Positions 26,710 through 33,464 of a stretch of DNA of 64,000 bases are shown one piece after another; the stretch's first letter is position 1; each line of letters begins with the position of its first letter. The notes under the pieces were generated by a model. It did not search any database, had not been told where the DNA came from, and was given only the letters and a program-made list of their open reading frames with translations. This DNA is from Oscillospiraceae bacterium (GTDB lineage Bacteria > Bacillota > Clostridia > Oscillospirales > CAG-272): positions 1 through 64,000 of the forward strand of contig SVQY01000004.1 of assembly GCA_015065135.1 (NCBI GenBank), read 5' to 3'. A program made the position numbers and the translations under genes.

Positions 26710-27761
26710 TATTCCAGAATAACGCCCTCGTCACCGGCAACGATCTCACCGATCACGTAAGCATCCTGACCGTTTGCCTTCAGGGTCTCGATGGCGGTCT
26801 CCACCTCGTTTGCGGGCACCACGATGCTCATGCCAACGCCCATGTTGTAGGTGTTGAACATATCGCGCTCGGGGATGTTGCCGAACTTGGCGATCAAATC
26901 GAAGATGGGCAGGACCTTGACGGCAGACTTATTGATCTTGGCAGTCAGACCCTTGGGGATGGAGCGCGGGATATTCTCATAGAAGCCGCCGCCCGTGATG
27001 TGGGAAATGCCCTTCACGTCCACCTTCTCCAGCAGCGCCAGAACGGGCTTGACGTAGATCTTAGTGGGGGTCAGCAGCGCCTCGGCAATGGTCTTGCCGC
27101 CCAGCTCCTCACGTGCCACGTAGAGCAGCGGGTCGTTGTTGTCAATATTGAATACCTTGCGGCAAAGAGAGAAGCCGTTGGAGTGGATACCGGTGGAGGG
27201 CAGCGCGATGACCACATCGCCGACCGCCATGCGATCCTTGTTCAGGATCTTCTTCTTATCCACGATACCCACGGCAAAGCCGGCAAGGTCGTAATCCTCC
27301 ACGGGCATGAGACCCGGGTGCTCGGCGGTCTCGCCACCGATCAGCGCCGCACCCGACTGCACGCAGCCCTCGGCAACGCCGCCCACGATCTCGGCGATCT
27401 TCTCGGGCACGTTCTTGCCGCAAGCGATGTAGTCCAGGAAAAAGAGGGGCTTTGCGCCAACGCAGATGATATCGTTCACGCACATAGCAACGGCATCAAT
27501 GCCGATGGTGTCGTGCTTGTCCATGAGAATGGCAAGCTTTACCTTGGTGCCGCAGCCGTCGGTGCCGGAGACCAGAACGGGCTCCTCCATACCTGCCATG
27601 GGCAGACCAAAGCAGCCGCCAAAGCCGCCCACGTCGTCAAGGCAGCCCTCGTTCTTGGTGCGTGCGACGTGCTTTTTCATCAGTTCAACGGCCTTGTAGC
27701 CTGCGGTGATATCCACGCCGGCGGCAGCATAGCTGGCCGAATGAGAATTTTTATGATCCAT
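26709..27761 (-). CDS. purM: Phosphoribosylformylglycinamidine cyclo-ligase (AIR synthetase)
   Basis: ATP-dependent closure of FGAM to AIR, the fifth purine step. 350 residues, starting [29 protein letters not shown]. Family landmarks are [51 protein letters not shown] and [13 protein letters not shown]. Ribosome site AAAGGAG. 254 bp separate it from purC, a gap filled by a structured repeat; purN is coupled downstream by a 1-bp overlap. Confidence 0.96.
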   Translation of the reverse strand: MDHKNSHSASYAAAGVDITAGYKAVELMKKHVARTKNEGCLDDVGGFGGCFGLPMAGMEEPVLVSGTDGCGTKVKLAILMDKHDTIGIDAVAMCVNDIICVGAKPLFFLDYIACGKNVPEKIAEIVGGVAEGCVQSGAALIGGETAEHPGLMPVEDYDLAGFAVGIVDKKKILNKDRMAVGDVVIALPSTGIHSNGFSLCRKVFNIDNNDPLLYVAREELGGKTIAEALLTPTKIYVKPVLALLEKVDVKGISHITGGGFYENIPRSIPKGLTAKINKSAVKVLPIFDLIAKFGNIPERDMFNTYNMGVGMSIVVPANEVETAIETLKANGQDAYVIGEIVAGDEGVILE

Positions 27762-27912
27762 TTTTGCGCTCCTTTGCAGAGTTTTTTGATGTTTTTACAG
27801 ATTTGAAAAAGTTTTCTAAAGACAGGTTGTGCCTTGCCCCCTTTCGGGAGCAAGGCATTCATCGTTTATTCCTTTTGGTGTTCGCCCACTTTCCGGCTAC
27901 AAACTTTTTCGC

Positions 27913-28017
27913 TGAAAAAATCGTGCAGAGTTAGGCGCACCGCAGAAAGCAAGGCGAAGGCGTATATCCAATACGTCGAGCCGCTTTCGAGGAGCAACGA
28001 CACTATGTGCGATTTTT
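27913..28017. repeat. Structured intergenic element between purC and purM
   Basis: About 105 bp bounded by imperfect inverted ends (AAAAAATCGTGCA at 27916 and TGTGCGATTTTT ending at 28017) with internal TACGTCGAGC/GCTTTCGAGG and CGTATATCCAATACG stems. The right end runs into the purC stop codon. Upstream in the same 254-bp gap there is a separate hairpin GCCTTGC..GCAAGGC (27832-27858). No ORF. Confidence 0.6.
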
Positions 28018-28696
28018 ACGCGAAAAACAGCTTGTTGAGAGTCATCGGGTCGATATACTCGCCGTCCTTATACACTCTCATATTGCCGGAGGCGATCTCG
28101 TCAATGAGCATCACGTTGCCGTCGGCATCGTAGCCAAACTCAAACTTGATGTCGTACATATCCAGACCCTTTTCCTTCAGATCGTCGGCAACGATCTTGG
28201 TAATGGCCTGCGTCATAGCCTTCAGGTCATCGTACTGCTTGGAGGTCATAACGCCGAGATCCACAAGACCGTCCTTGGTAACCAGCGGGTCGCCCTTCGC
28301 GTCATTCTTGAAGGTGGTCTCAACGTACGCGGGCAGGTCCTGACCCTCGGTGCAGTAATCGGAATAGCGGCGGTAGAAGGAGCCGACTGCCTTGTAGCGG
28401 CAGATCACCTCAAGGCCCTTGCCGAACACCTTGGCAGGCTTGACCTCCATGGTGGTGTTGGCCAGATCCGCGCTGACGTAATGCGTCAGAATGCCGGCAG
28501 CATTGACCTTCTCAAAGAAGTAGATGGACATACGCAGGTTCACGTCGCCAACACCCTCAATGGTCAGGCCCACGGCGTTTTCACCGGGATCGAACTTACC
28601 GTCCTTGCCGGTGCAATCGTCCTTGAACTTCAGCAGATAGTTTCCGTTGTCGAGAGCAAATACGTCCTTGGTTTTTCCGGTGTAAACGTGTTTCAT
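28016..28696 (-). CDS. purC: Phosphoribosylaminoimidazole-succinocarboxamide synthase
   Basis: SAICAR synthase: joins CAIR and aspartate using ATP. 226 residues, close to the usual 235. Landmarks: [15 protein letters not shown] at the N-terminus, [30 protein letters not shown] and the Mg/ATP site [19 protein letters not shown]. Ribosome site AAAGGAG. 87 bp downstream of purE. PurB, needed for the next step, is not in this window. Confidence 0.95.
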   Translation of the reverse strand: MKHVYTGKTKDVFALDNGNYLLKFKDDCTGKDGKFDPGENAVGLTIEGVGDVNLRMSIYFFEKVNAAGILTHYVSADLANTTMEVKPAKVFGKGLEVICRYKAVGSFYRRYSDYCTEGQDLPAYVETTFKNDAKGDPLVTKDGLVDLGVMTSKQYDDLKAMTQAITKIVADDLKEKGLDMYDIKFEFGYDADGNVMLIDEIASGNMRVYKDGEYIDPMTLNKLFFA

Positions 28697-28783
28697 TTTC
28701 TTTTTCTCCTTTTATGTGAAAAGTTAAATTTTTTCAGATTTCAATTTCCCCAATCGAGGAAGCAACACGGCCATGCGCCGTTT

Positions 28784-29281
28784 TTACCGATTGAATTCCG
28801 CTGCCACGGCCGCGTCCTTTTCCAACACCTTCTTGGCATCGGCCGCACGCTTTGCGATCAGCTTTTCGGCAAGCTCGTCATCGGCGGTAGCCAGGATCTG
28901 TGCCGCCAGCAGCGCCGCATTGCCGCCGCCGTTGATGGCAACGGTGGCCACGGGAATGCCGGTGGGCATCTGCACGGTGGAAAGCAGGGCGTCCATACCG
29001 TCAAGGTTAGAGGATTTACAGGGCACGCCGATCACGGGAAGCGTGGTGTTTGCCGCTACAGCACCTGCCAGATGCGCCGCCATGCCGGCAAAGGCGATCA
29101 TAACACCAAAGCCGTTCTCGCGTGCATTTTTGGAAAATTCGGCCGCCTCCAGAGGAGTGCGGTGCGCGGAATAAACGTGGACCTCATAGCCGATGCCGAG
29201 CGCATCTAGCATATCGGTGGCCTTGCGCACGATGGGAAGGTCGCTGTCGCTGCCCATCAGAATGCCTACTTTCTTACTCAT
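28784..29281 (-). CDS. purE: N5-carboxyaminoimidazole ribonucleotide mutase (class I PurE)
   Basis: Moves the carboxyl group in N5-CAIR to give CAIR. 165 residues. The catalytic loops [28 protein letters not shown] and [26 protein letters not shown] are typical class I. Class I PurE normally needs PurK, which is not nearby. ATG 29281 is preceded by AAGGAGG; the track ORF starts 11 codons earlier inside the leader. First gene of the purine operon, directly behind a ZTP riboswitch. Confidence 0.95.
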   Translation of the reverse strand: MSKKVGILMGSDSDLPIVRKATDMLDALGIGYEVHVYSAHRTPLEAAEFSKNARENGFGVMIAFAGMAAHLAGAVAANTTLPVIGVPCKSSNLDGMDALLSTVQMPTGIPVATVAINGGGNAALLAAQILATADDELAEKLIAKRAADAKKVLEKDAAVAAEFNR

Positions 29282-29301
29282 TTCATTTCCTCCTTGAAAA
29301 C

Positions 29302-29339
29302 AAAAAAGGCGCACTTAACCACAAAGGATCAGTGTGCCC
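29302..29339 (-). terminator. Riboswitch-controlled terminator upstream of purE
   Basis: On the minus strand GGGCACACUGAUCC pairs imperfectly with GGUUAAGUGCGCC, followed by UUUUUUG. The 5' arm overlaps the conserved CUGGGC at the end of the ZTP aptamer, so ligand binding should prevent its formation (ON switch). Confidence 0.75.
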
Positions 29340-29430
29340 AGACGGTCGGCGCGGGATTTGCTCACTTATCCCACAACAGCCCCTGCTCCACTGTGTTTAC
29401 CACATTTCCGTCAGTTACAGGGACCTTTTC
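29334..29430 (-). promoter_or_regulatory. ZTP (pfl motif) riboswitch controlling the purine operon
   Basis: The leader RNA shows the pfl/ZTP architecture. P1 is GGUCCCUG paired with CAGGGGCU; within it lie AACUGACGGAA, a small P2 hairpin UGUG/CACA and GUGGAGC. A variable hairpin GGGAU/AUCCC links to the 3' conserved CCGACCGUCUGGGC. The pseudoknot pairs GACGG (29413-29409) with CCGUC (29345-29341), equivalent to the GGCGG/CCGCC seen in described members, so the change is compensatory. It sits right after a promoter and before purE, whose operon makes and uses ZMP and formyl-THF. Recognised by eye; an Infernal search against the ZTP-ZMP Rfam model would confirm it. Confidence 0.85.
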
Positions 29431-29443
29431 GGTTGACGAAATA

Positions 29444-29472
29444 ATGATACCACGATTGCCCCCGTTTGTCAA
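29444..29472 (-). promoter_or_regulatory. Promoter of the purine operon
   Basis: Minus strand TTGACA (29472-29467), 17 bp, TATCAT (29449-29444). Initiation near 29437 would place the ZTP aptamer at the very 5' end of the transcript. Confidence 0.8.
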
Positions 29473-29616
29473 GCAATTTTACGACATTTTCTTATATTTT
29501 TTATATAGAACTTTCACGCCCGCGCACACGGGTGCGCAGGTATGCATTCTTTTCGACAGCTTTCGCCGTCGCGCATATACTGAAATTGGGCGCAAAACGC
29601 CCGAAAGGAGAAGCAT

Positions 29617-29817
29617 ATGGATATTCCGAAGGATCAAAACGGGGCACTCTGCCCCATCGGCACCGAGGGGGATTGCCTCCTTGGCCGCCCGCTTGCTATG
29701 GTCTATTCGCCCTGCCAGGAGTTTGACGGTCTTTACACCCCCGAGGTCGGCCTTTCTCACGGCACGGTGTTTATTGAATTGGATAAGCCCTTTTGGGGGG
29801 CAAGGAGGCTGAAATGA
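29617..29817 (+). CDS. cotJA: Spore coat protein CotJA
   Basis: 66-residue protein with the CotJA signature GRPLAMVYSPCQEFDGLYTPEVGLSHGTVFIELDKPFWG. Inner spore-coat component made in the mother cell in Bacillus and Clostridia. Ribosome site AAAGGAGAAG. It overlaps cotJB by 4 bp (ATGA). A CATATACT about 40 bp upstream could be part of a sigma-E type -10, but no convincing -35 is placed. Presence of cotJABC is the main indication that the organism sporulates. Confidence 0.92.
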   Translation: MDIPKDQNGALCPIGTEGDCLLGRPLAMVYSPCQEFDGLYTPEVGLSHGTVFIELDKPFWGARRLK

Positions 29818-30077
29818 TGAACACACCCGACCGCGCCTCCCTGCTTCACCGCATCCAGGCAGAGGATTTCGCTCTTTATGAGGTGGCGCTGTATCTGGAT
29901 GCCCACCCCGGCTGCAAAAAGGCGCTGCGCTATTACAAGGAGCACAAAAAGCTTGCCGCCGAGCTGAAGAACGCCTTTGAGGAGCAGTACGGCCCCCTCA
30001 CCATCGGCGGCAACCGCAACGAACAGCACTGGGACTGGGTCAGTGGTCCCTGGCCTTGGGAGAAGGAGGCAAACTAA
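29814..30077 (+). CDS. cotJB: Spore coat protein CotJB
   Basis: 87-residue CotJB. Typical features are LLHRIQAEDFALYEVALYLDAHPGCKKALRYYKEHKK and the C-terminal NEQHWDWVSGPWPWEKEAN. The start overlaps the cotJA stop (ATGA); the track ORF begins 7 codons too early. Three bp separate it from cotJC, so the three genes form one operon. Confidence 0.93.
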   Translation: MMNTPDRASLLHRIQAEDFALYEVALYLDAHPGCKKALRYYKEHKKLAAELKNAFEEQYGPLTIGGNRNEQHWDWVSGPWPWEKEAN

Positions 30078-30080
30078 GCT

Positions 30081-30677
30081 ATGTGGACCTATGATAAAAA
30101 GCTGCAATACCCGGTCAAGATCAAAAACCCCAACGCGAATTACGCCAAGATCATCATCTCGCAGCTGGGTGGCCCCGACGGTGAGCTTGCCGCTTCCATG
30201 CGCTATCTGCATCAGCGCTACTCGATGCCCTACGACAAGGTACGGGGCATCTTGACGGATGTAGGAACCGAGGAGCTGGCCCACCTGGAGATGATCGGCG
30301 CCATCCTCTATCAGCTGACCAAGGGGCTTTCTCCCGAGGAGCTGAAAAAGGCGGGAATGGATATCTATTTCGTGGATCACACCGCCGGACTTTACCCCAT
30401 CGCCGCCTCCGGCGTGCCCTTTGATATGAAGTATGTGGGCGTAAAGGGTGACGTGATCGCGGATCTGAACGAGGATCTTGCCGCCGAGCAGAAGGCACGT
30501 GTGACCTATGACAATATCCTGCGGCTGGTGGACGACCCCGACGTGCGGGATCCCATCAAGTATCTGCGCCAGCGTGAGCTGGTGCACTACCAGCGCTTCG
30601 GTGACGCCCTGCGCATCGCCCAGGACGATCTGGACAGCAAGAATTTCTACGCGTTCAACCCGTCCTACGATCAGTAA
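30081..30677 (+). CDS. cotJC: Spore coat protein CotJC (manganese catalase family)
   Basis: 198-residue ferritin-like protein related to manganese catalases. Metal-ligand Glu and His residues lie in GELAASMRYLHQRY, TEELAHLEMIGAILY, DLAAEQKARVTYDNI and RQRELVHYQRFGDAL. In Bacillus it is a spore-coat protein encoded with CotJA and CotJB; some clostridial homologues show catalase activity. It ends 13 bp before a strong terminator. Confidence 0.94.
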   Translation: MWTYDKKLQYPVKIKNPNANYAKIIISQLGGPDGELAASMRYLHQRYSMPYDKVRGILTDVGTEELAHLEMIGAILYQLTKGLSPEELKKAGMDIYFVDHTAGLYPIAASGVPFDMKYVGVKGDVIADLNEDLAAEQKARVTYDNILRLVDDPDVRDPIKYLRQRELVHYQRFGDALRIAQDDLDSKNFYAFNPSYDQ

Positions 30678-30690
30678 GCCGTTTTGTCAA

Positions 30691-30725
30691 AAAACTCCCC
30701 CAAACATACGGTTTGGGGGAGTTTT
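30691..30725. terminator. Bidirectional terminator after cotJC
   Basis: AAAACTCCCCCAAAC / GTTTGGGGGAGTTTT with a 5-nt loop; serves cotJC and the converging gene ending at 30737. Confidence 0.92.
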
Positions 30726-30736
30726 CGTTATACGTA

Positions 30737-31270
30737 TCAGGATTTTTTGAATTTGCAGGACACGCCCTTGCTTGCAAGGATCTGCTTGACACCGGCCTGC
30801 TCCTCGGCAGAAAGATCACATTTTGGAAGGATCAGCACCGCATTGGAGCGGCTATAGAGCAGGATCAGATTTTTTGTCTCCCACGCGCGGCGCAGGGTCT
30901 GGTAGTCGGTCACGGTCTTGCCGATCAGCTCTCCATCCTCGCCATAGCGCTCGGCCACGATCTGCTCAGCAAACAGGACCTCCTGCTGCGGCGAGCCGGT
31001 GCAGGTGAAGCGAATCGCTTCGGCAAAGCCCTTGGTCTGCTTGTACCGGGCGAACAGCAGAACTCCCCCCAGCAGCAGGTCAAAAAAGAGATAAAGCGCA
31101 CCAACGCCGATGTCTCCCATATCCGATCGGGTCGCGCCGCCGACAACATTCCATATGCCCAAAAAGGCCATCAGCCCCATTAAAATAAAAACGATCACAT
31201 TGCGCCGCAGCAGCAGGCTGTCAACGACCTCGCTCGCATACTCCGGACGATTCGTAACCTTTACCTTCAT
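30737..31270 (-). CDS. YcxB-like membrane protein
   Basis: 177 residues. Two hydrophobic segments near residues 25-45 (NVIVFILMGLMAFLGIWNVV) and 56-73 (VGALYLFFDLLLGGVLLF), then a soluble tail of about 100 residues with the look of the YcxB domain: TVTDYQTLRRAWETKNLILLYSRSNAVLILPKCDLSAEE. Function of this family is unknown. Ribosome site AAAGGAG. It lies 81 bp downstream of ddh on the same strand; a small CCCCAAACGGGG hairpin is in between, so co-transcription is possible. Confidence 0.7.
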   Translation of the reverse strand: MKVKVTNRPEYASEVVDSLLLRRNVIVFILMGLMAFLGIWNVVGGATRSDMGDIGVGALYLFFDLLLGGVLLFARYKQTKGFAEAIRFTCTGSPQQEVLFAEQIVAERYGEDGELIGKTVTDYQTLRRAWETKNLILLYSRSNAVLILPKCDLSAEEQAGVKQILASKGVSCKFKKS

Positions 31271-31351
31271 AAAAACTCCTTTTTCTCACCCCGTTTGGGG
31301 GCTTTTTGTTTAAAGCAAGTCCAAAAGCCGTTTTGACGGAGAAAGAGCCGC

Positions 31352-32338
31352 TTAAAGCAGCTCCTTGCGCAATTCCGCACCCGTTTTGGGAGATAAGTAG
31401 GCGGGCGGCACATCAAACACCGTCTTGCAACCGCACATTCCCTCGCAGCTCATACGATATGCGGCGCGGGCATAGGCCACCAGCACCGAGGAGGTGAACT
31501 CGGGGTTGCTGTCCAGCTTCAGGCTATATTCAATAATATGATCGTTCTCCAAATGCATGCCCGTCTTGCCGCTTCTGATCACAAAGCCGCCGTGAGGGAT
31601 GCCGCTGTGATCGCGCTGCAGCTCCTCTGCGGAAATGAAATGCACCGTGGTGTCATAATCCGCAAAGTAGTTGGGCATCTCCTTGATCTCTTTTTCAATA
31701 CGGGCAAGATCCGCGCCCTCCTTTGCCACCACAAAGCACTCACGCAGGTGCTTTTGTCTGGTGGTCAGCTCGGGGTTCTCCCCTGCGCGCACCGCCTCCA
31801 GCGCCGCCTCCACGGGGATGGTGTACTGCCTTGCATCCGCAACACCCTCCAGACGGCGGATGGCATCCGAATGTCCCTGGCTCACGCCCTTCCCCCAGAA
31901 GGTGTAGGTCTTGCCCTGCGGCAGGATCGCCTCGCCCAGCAATCTGTTCAACGAAAACATACCGGGATCCCAGCCCACCGAGATCATGGCCACCTTGCCG
32001 CCCTCTCTGGCGGCGGTGTCCACGCACGCAAAATGCTCGGGGATCCTCGCATGAGTATCAAAGCTATCCACTACGTTGAAGCACTTCGCCAGCAGAGGGG
32101 TCTGCACGGGCAGATCGGTGGCAGAGCCGCCGCAGATGATCATCACGTCGATCTGATCTGCCATCTCCGCCGCCTTTTCGGCAGCGGTCGCCGTCACACC
32201 GGGGGTGCGGAGCTTCAGGGATGCGGGATCGCGACGGGTAAACACCGTCACCAGCTCCATATCGGGATTCTGCGCGATCGCCGCCTCTACGCCGCGACCC
32301 AGATTGCCGTAACCGAAAATGCCAACACGAATGCTCAT
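31352..32338 (-). CDS. ddh: meso-Diaminopimelate D-dehydrogenase
   Basis: NADPH-dependent reductive amination of tetrahydrodipicolinate directly to meso-diaminopimelate, a one-step branch for lysine and cell-wall synthesis (and precursor supply for spore dipicolinate). 328 residues, family size. N-terminal RVGIFGYGNLGRGVEAAI, VDSFDTHARIPEHF, SVGWDPGMFSLNRLL and GKGVSQGHSDAIRRLEGV are characteristic; FVIRSGKTGMHLENDHIIEYSL is near the C-terminus. Its promoter lies 60 bp upstream; ribosome site GAGGT. Confidence 0.95.
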   Translation of the reverse strand: MSIRVGIFGYGNLGRGVEAAIAQNPDMELVTVFTRRDPASLKLRTPGVTATAAEKAAEMADQIDVMIICGGSATDLPVQTPLLAKCFNVVDSFDTHARIPEHFACVDTAAREGGKVAMISVGWDPGMFSLNRLLGEAILPQGKTYTFWGKGVSQGHSDAIRRLEGVADARQYTIPVEAALEAVRAGENPELTTRQKHLRECFVVAKEGADLARIEKEIKEMPNYFADYDTTVHFISAEELQRDHSGIPHGGFVIRSGKTGMHLENDHIIEYSLKLDSNPEFTSSVLVAYARAAYRMSCEGMCGCKTVFDVPPAYLSPKTGAELRKELL

Positions 32339-32392
32339 ATCATTACCTCGCTTTTGCGCGGCACACGCCGCGCATTCAAAAAATACAGTATT

Positions 32393-32421
32393 ATTTTATC
32401 ACACTCCGCTCTCTTTTTCAA
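32393..32421 (-). promoter_or_regulatory. Promoter of ddh
   Basis: Minus strand TTGAAA (32421-32416), 17 bp, TAAAAT (32398-32393). The leader contains a GCGCGGC/GCCGCGC hairpin. Confidence 0.65.
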
Positions 32422-32582
32422 TCGGCTTTTGCAAAAAAATACGGATTTTTTCACACCGCTCCGCTGCACCCCAAAAAGCCCGATTTGTCGCCAAAAACGC
32501 GCAACGTGGCGGAATTTTCGCTCCCGATCCCCCTTTTAAAGCTTTTGAAGAGGGGGAAAGGTCGTGTGCCGACGGCACACGA

Positions 32583-32624
32583 GGAAAGGGGGAGGGACTT
32601 TTGCAAAAGTTCCTCCCCCTTTCC
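32583..32624 (-). terminator. Hairpin terminator downstream of the EEP gene
   Basis: GGAAAGGGGGAGG..ACTTTT / AAAAGT..CCTCCCCCTTTCC, a 19-bp stem with one mismatch and a GC loop, 22 bp past the EEP stop. No long T-run, so efficiency is uncertain. Confidence 0.6.
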
Positions 32625-32645
32625 TTCGCGCCCCTCTCTCTCGAT

Positions 32646-33416
32646 TTACTCCAGCGTTACAAAGGAGATCACGGGGCGATGGTCGGAAATATACACACCG
32701 TCCACCGGCACGTCCTCCACCGCGTAGGACTCGGCGGGGTCGCCGGGCAGATCCGAGAAGATGTAGTCGATCTTGGTGCTCGGCACACGGGTACCAAAGC
32801 CGTGGAAGGTGCCGCCCACCTCCGCGGTCAGATCCACCGCGTGCAGATACTCGCACTCGGAGATCACCTTGATCTCGGGGGCATCCGGCCAGGCGTTCAG
32901 GTCACCCGTCAGCACAAAGGGCAGCTTCTTTTTATCAATATACTGCAGGATCTGGATGGCACCGTACATACGGGCGGCAGAGCCCTTGTGATCCAGATGG
33001 GTGTTCACAAACAAAAACCATTGCTCCGCCTCGCGGTGCTTCAGCACGGCAGCGGTCGCTACACGGGGGCAGCTGCTCTGATCCGCGCCGTAGCGGGAAC
33101 CGGGCACGCTGGGCGCAAGAGAGAGCCAGAAGGTCTCGGCGCTGATCATCTCAAAGGCGTTCTTGCGGTAGGCGATAAGAGATGCCTCGTCGTTCAACGT
33201 CTTGCCGCGACCGCAGCCGATCACGGTATAGCCGTCCAGCACCTCGCGCAGCCAATCGGCGGTGGAGACCGCCGCCTCCTGGAAGCCGATAATGTCGGGA
33301 TCCTCGTTTTTGATGCACGCCAGAATGCGCGCCTTGCGGTTGGGAAAATAGTTCAGCTCGTCCTTGGGCACGGGGGTGCGCAGATTAAAGGTGCAGATCT
33401 TCAGCTTTACGGACAT
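32646..33416 (-). CDS. Endonuclease/exonuclease/phosphatase family protein
   Basis: 256 residues with the complete EEP catalytic set: CTFNLRT at the start, IIGFQEA, FVNTHLDHKG, LTGDLNAWPDAPE, KIDYIF and SDHRPVIS at the end. Members cleave phosphodiester or phosphomonoester bonds in nucleic acids, lipids or sugars. No signal peptide, so a cytoplasmic phosphatase or diesterase. Ribosome site AAGGAGG. It follows the beta-mannosidase-like gene by 48 bp on the same strand, so a link to carbohydrate use is possible but unproven. Confidence 0.87.
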   Translation of the reverse strand: MSVKLKICTFNLRTPVPKDELNYFPNRKARILACIKNEDPDIIGFQEAAVSTADWLREVLDGYTVIGCGRGKTLNDEASLIAYRKNAFEMISAETFWLSLAPSVPGSRYGADQSSCPRVATAAVLKHREAEQWFLFVNTHLDHKGSAARMYGAIQILQYIDKKKLPFVLTGDLNAWPDAPEIKVISECEYLHAVDLTAEVGGTFHGFGTRVPSTKIDYIFSDLPGDPAESYAVEDVPVDGVYISDHRPVISFVTLE

Positions 33417-33464
33417 TGTTTCGTCCTCCTTATGACAGTAGATTTATAAGATGTAAAATGAATA

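Noticed and set aside
30081-30677. CotJC annotated as a housekeeping manganese catalase
   Set aside because: The cotJA-cotJB-cotJC order and the short length point to the spore-coat member.
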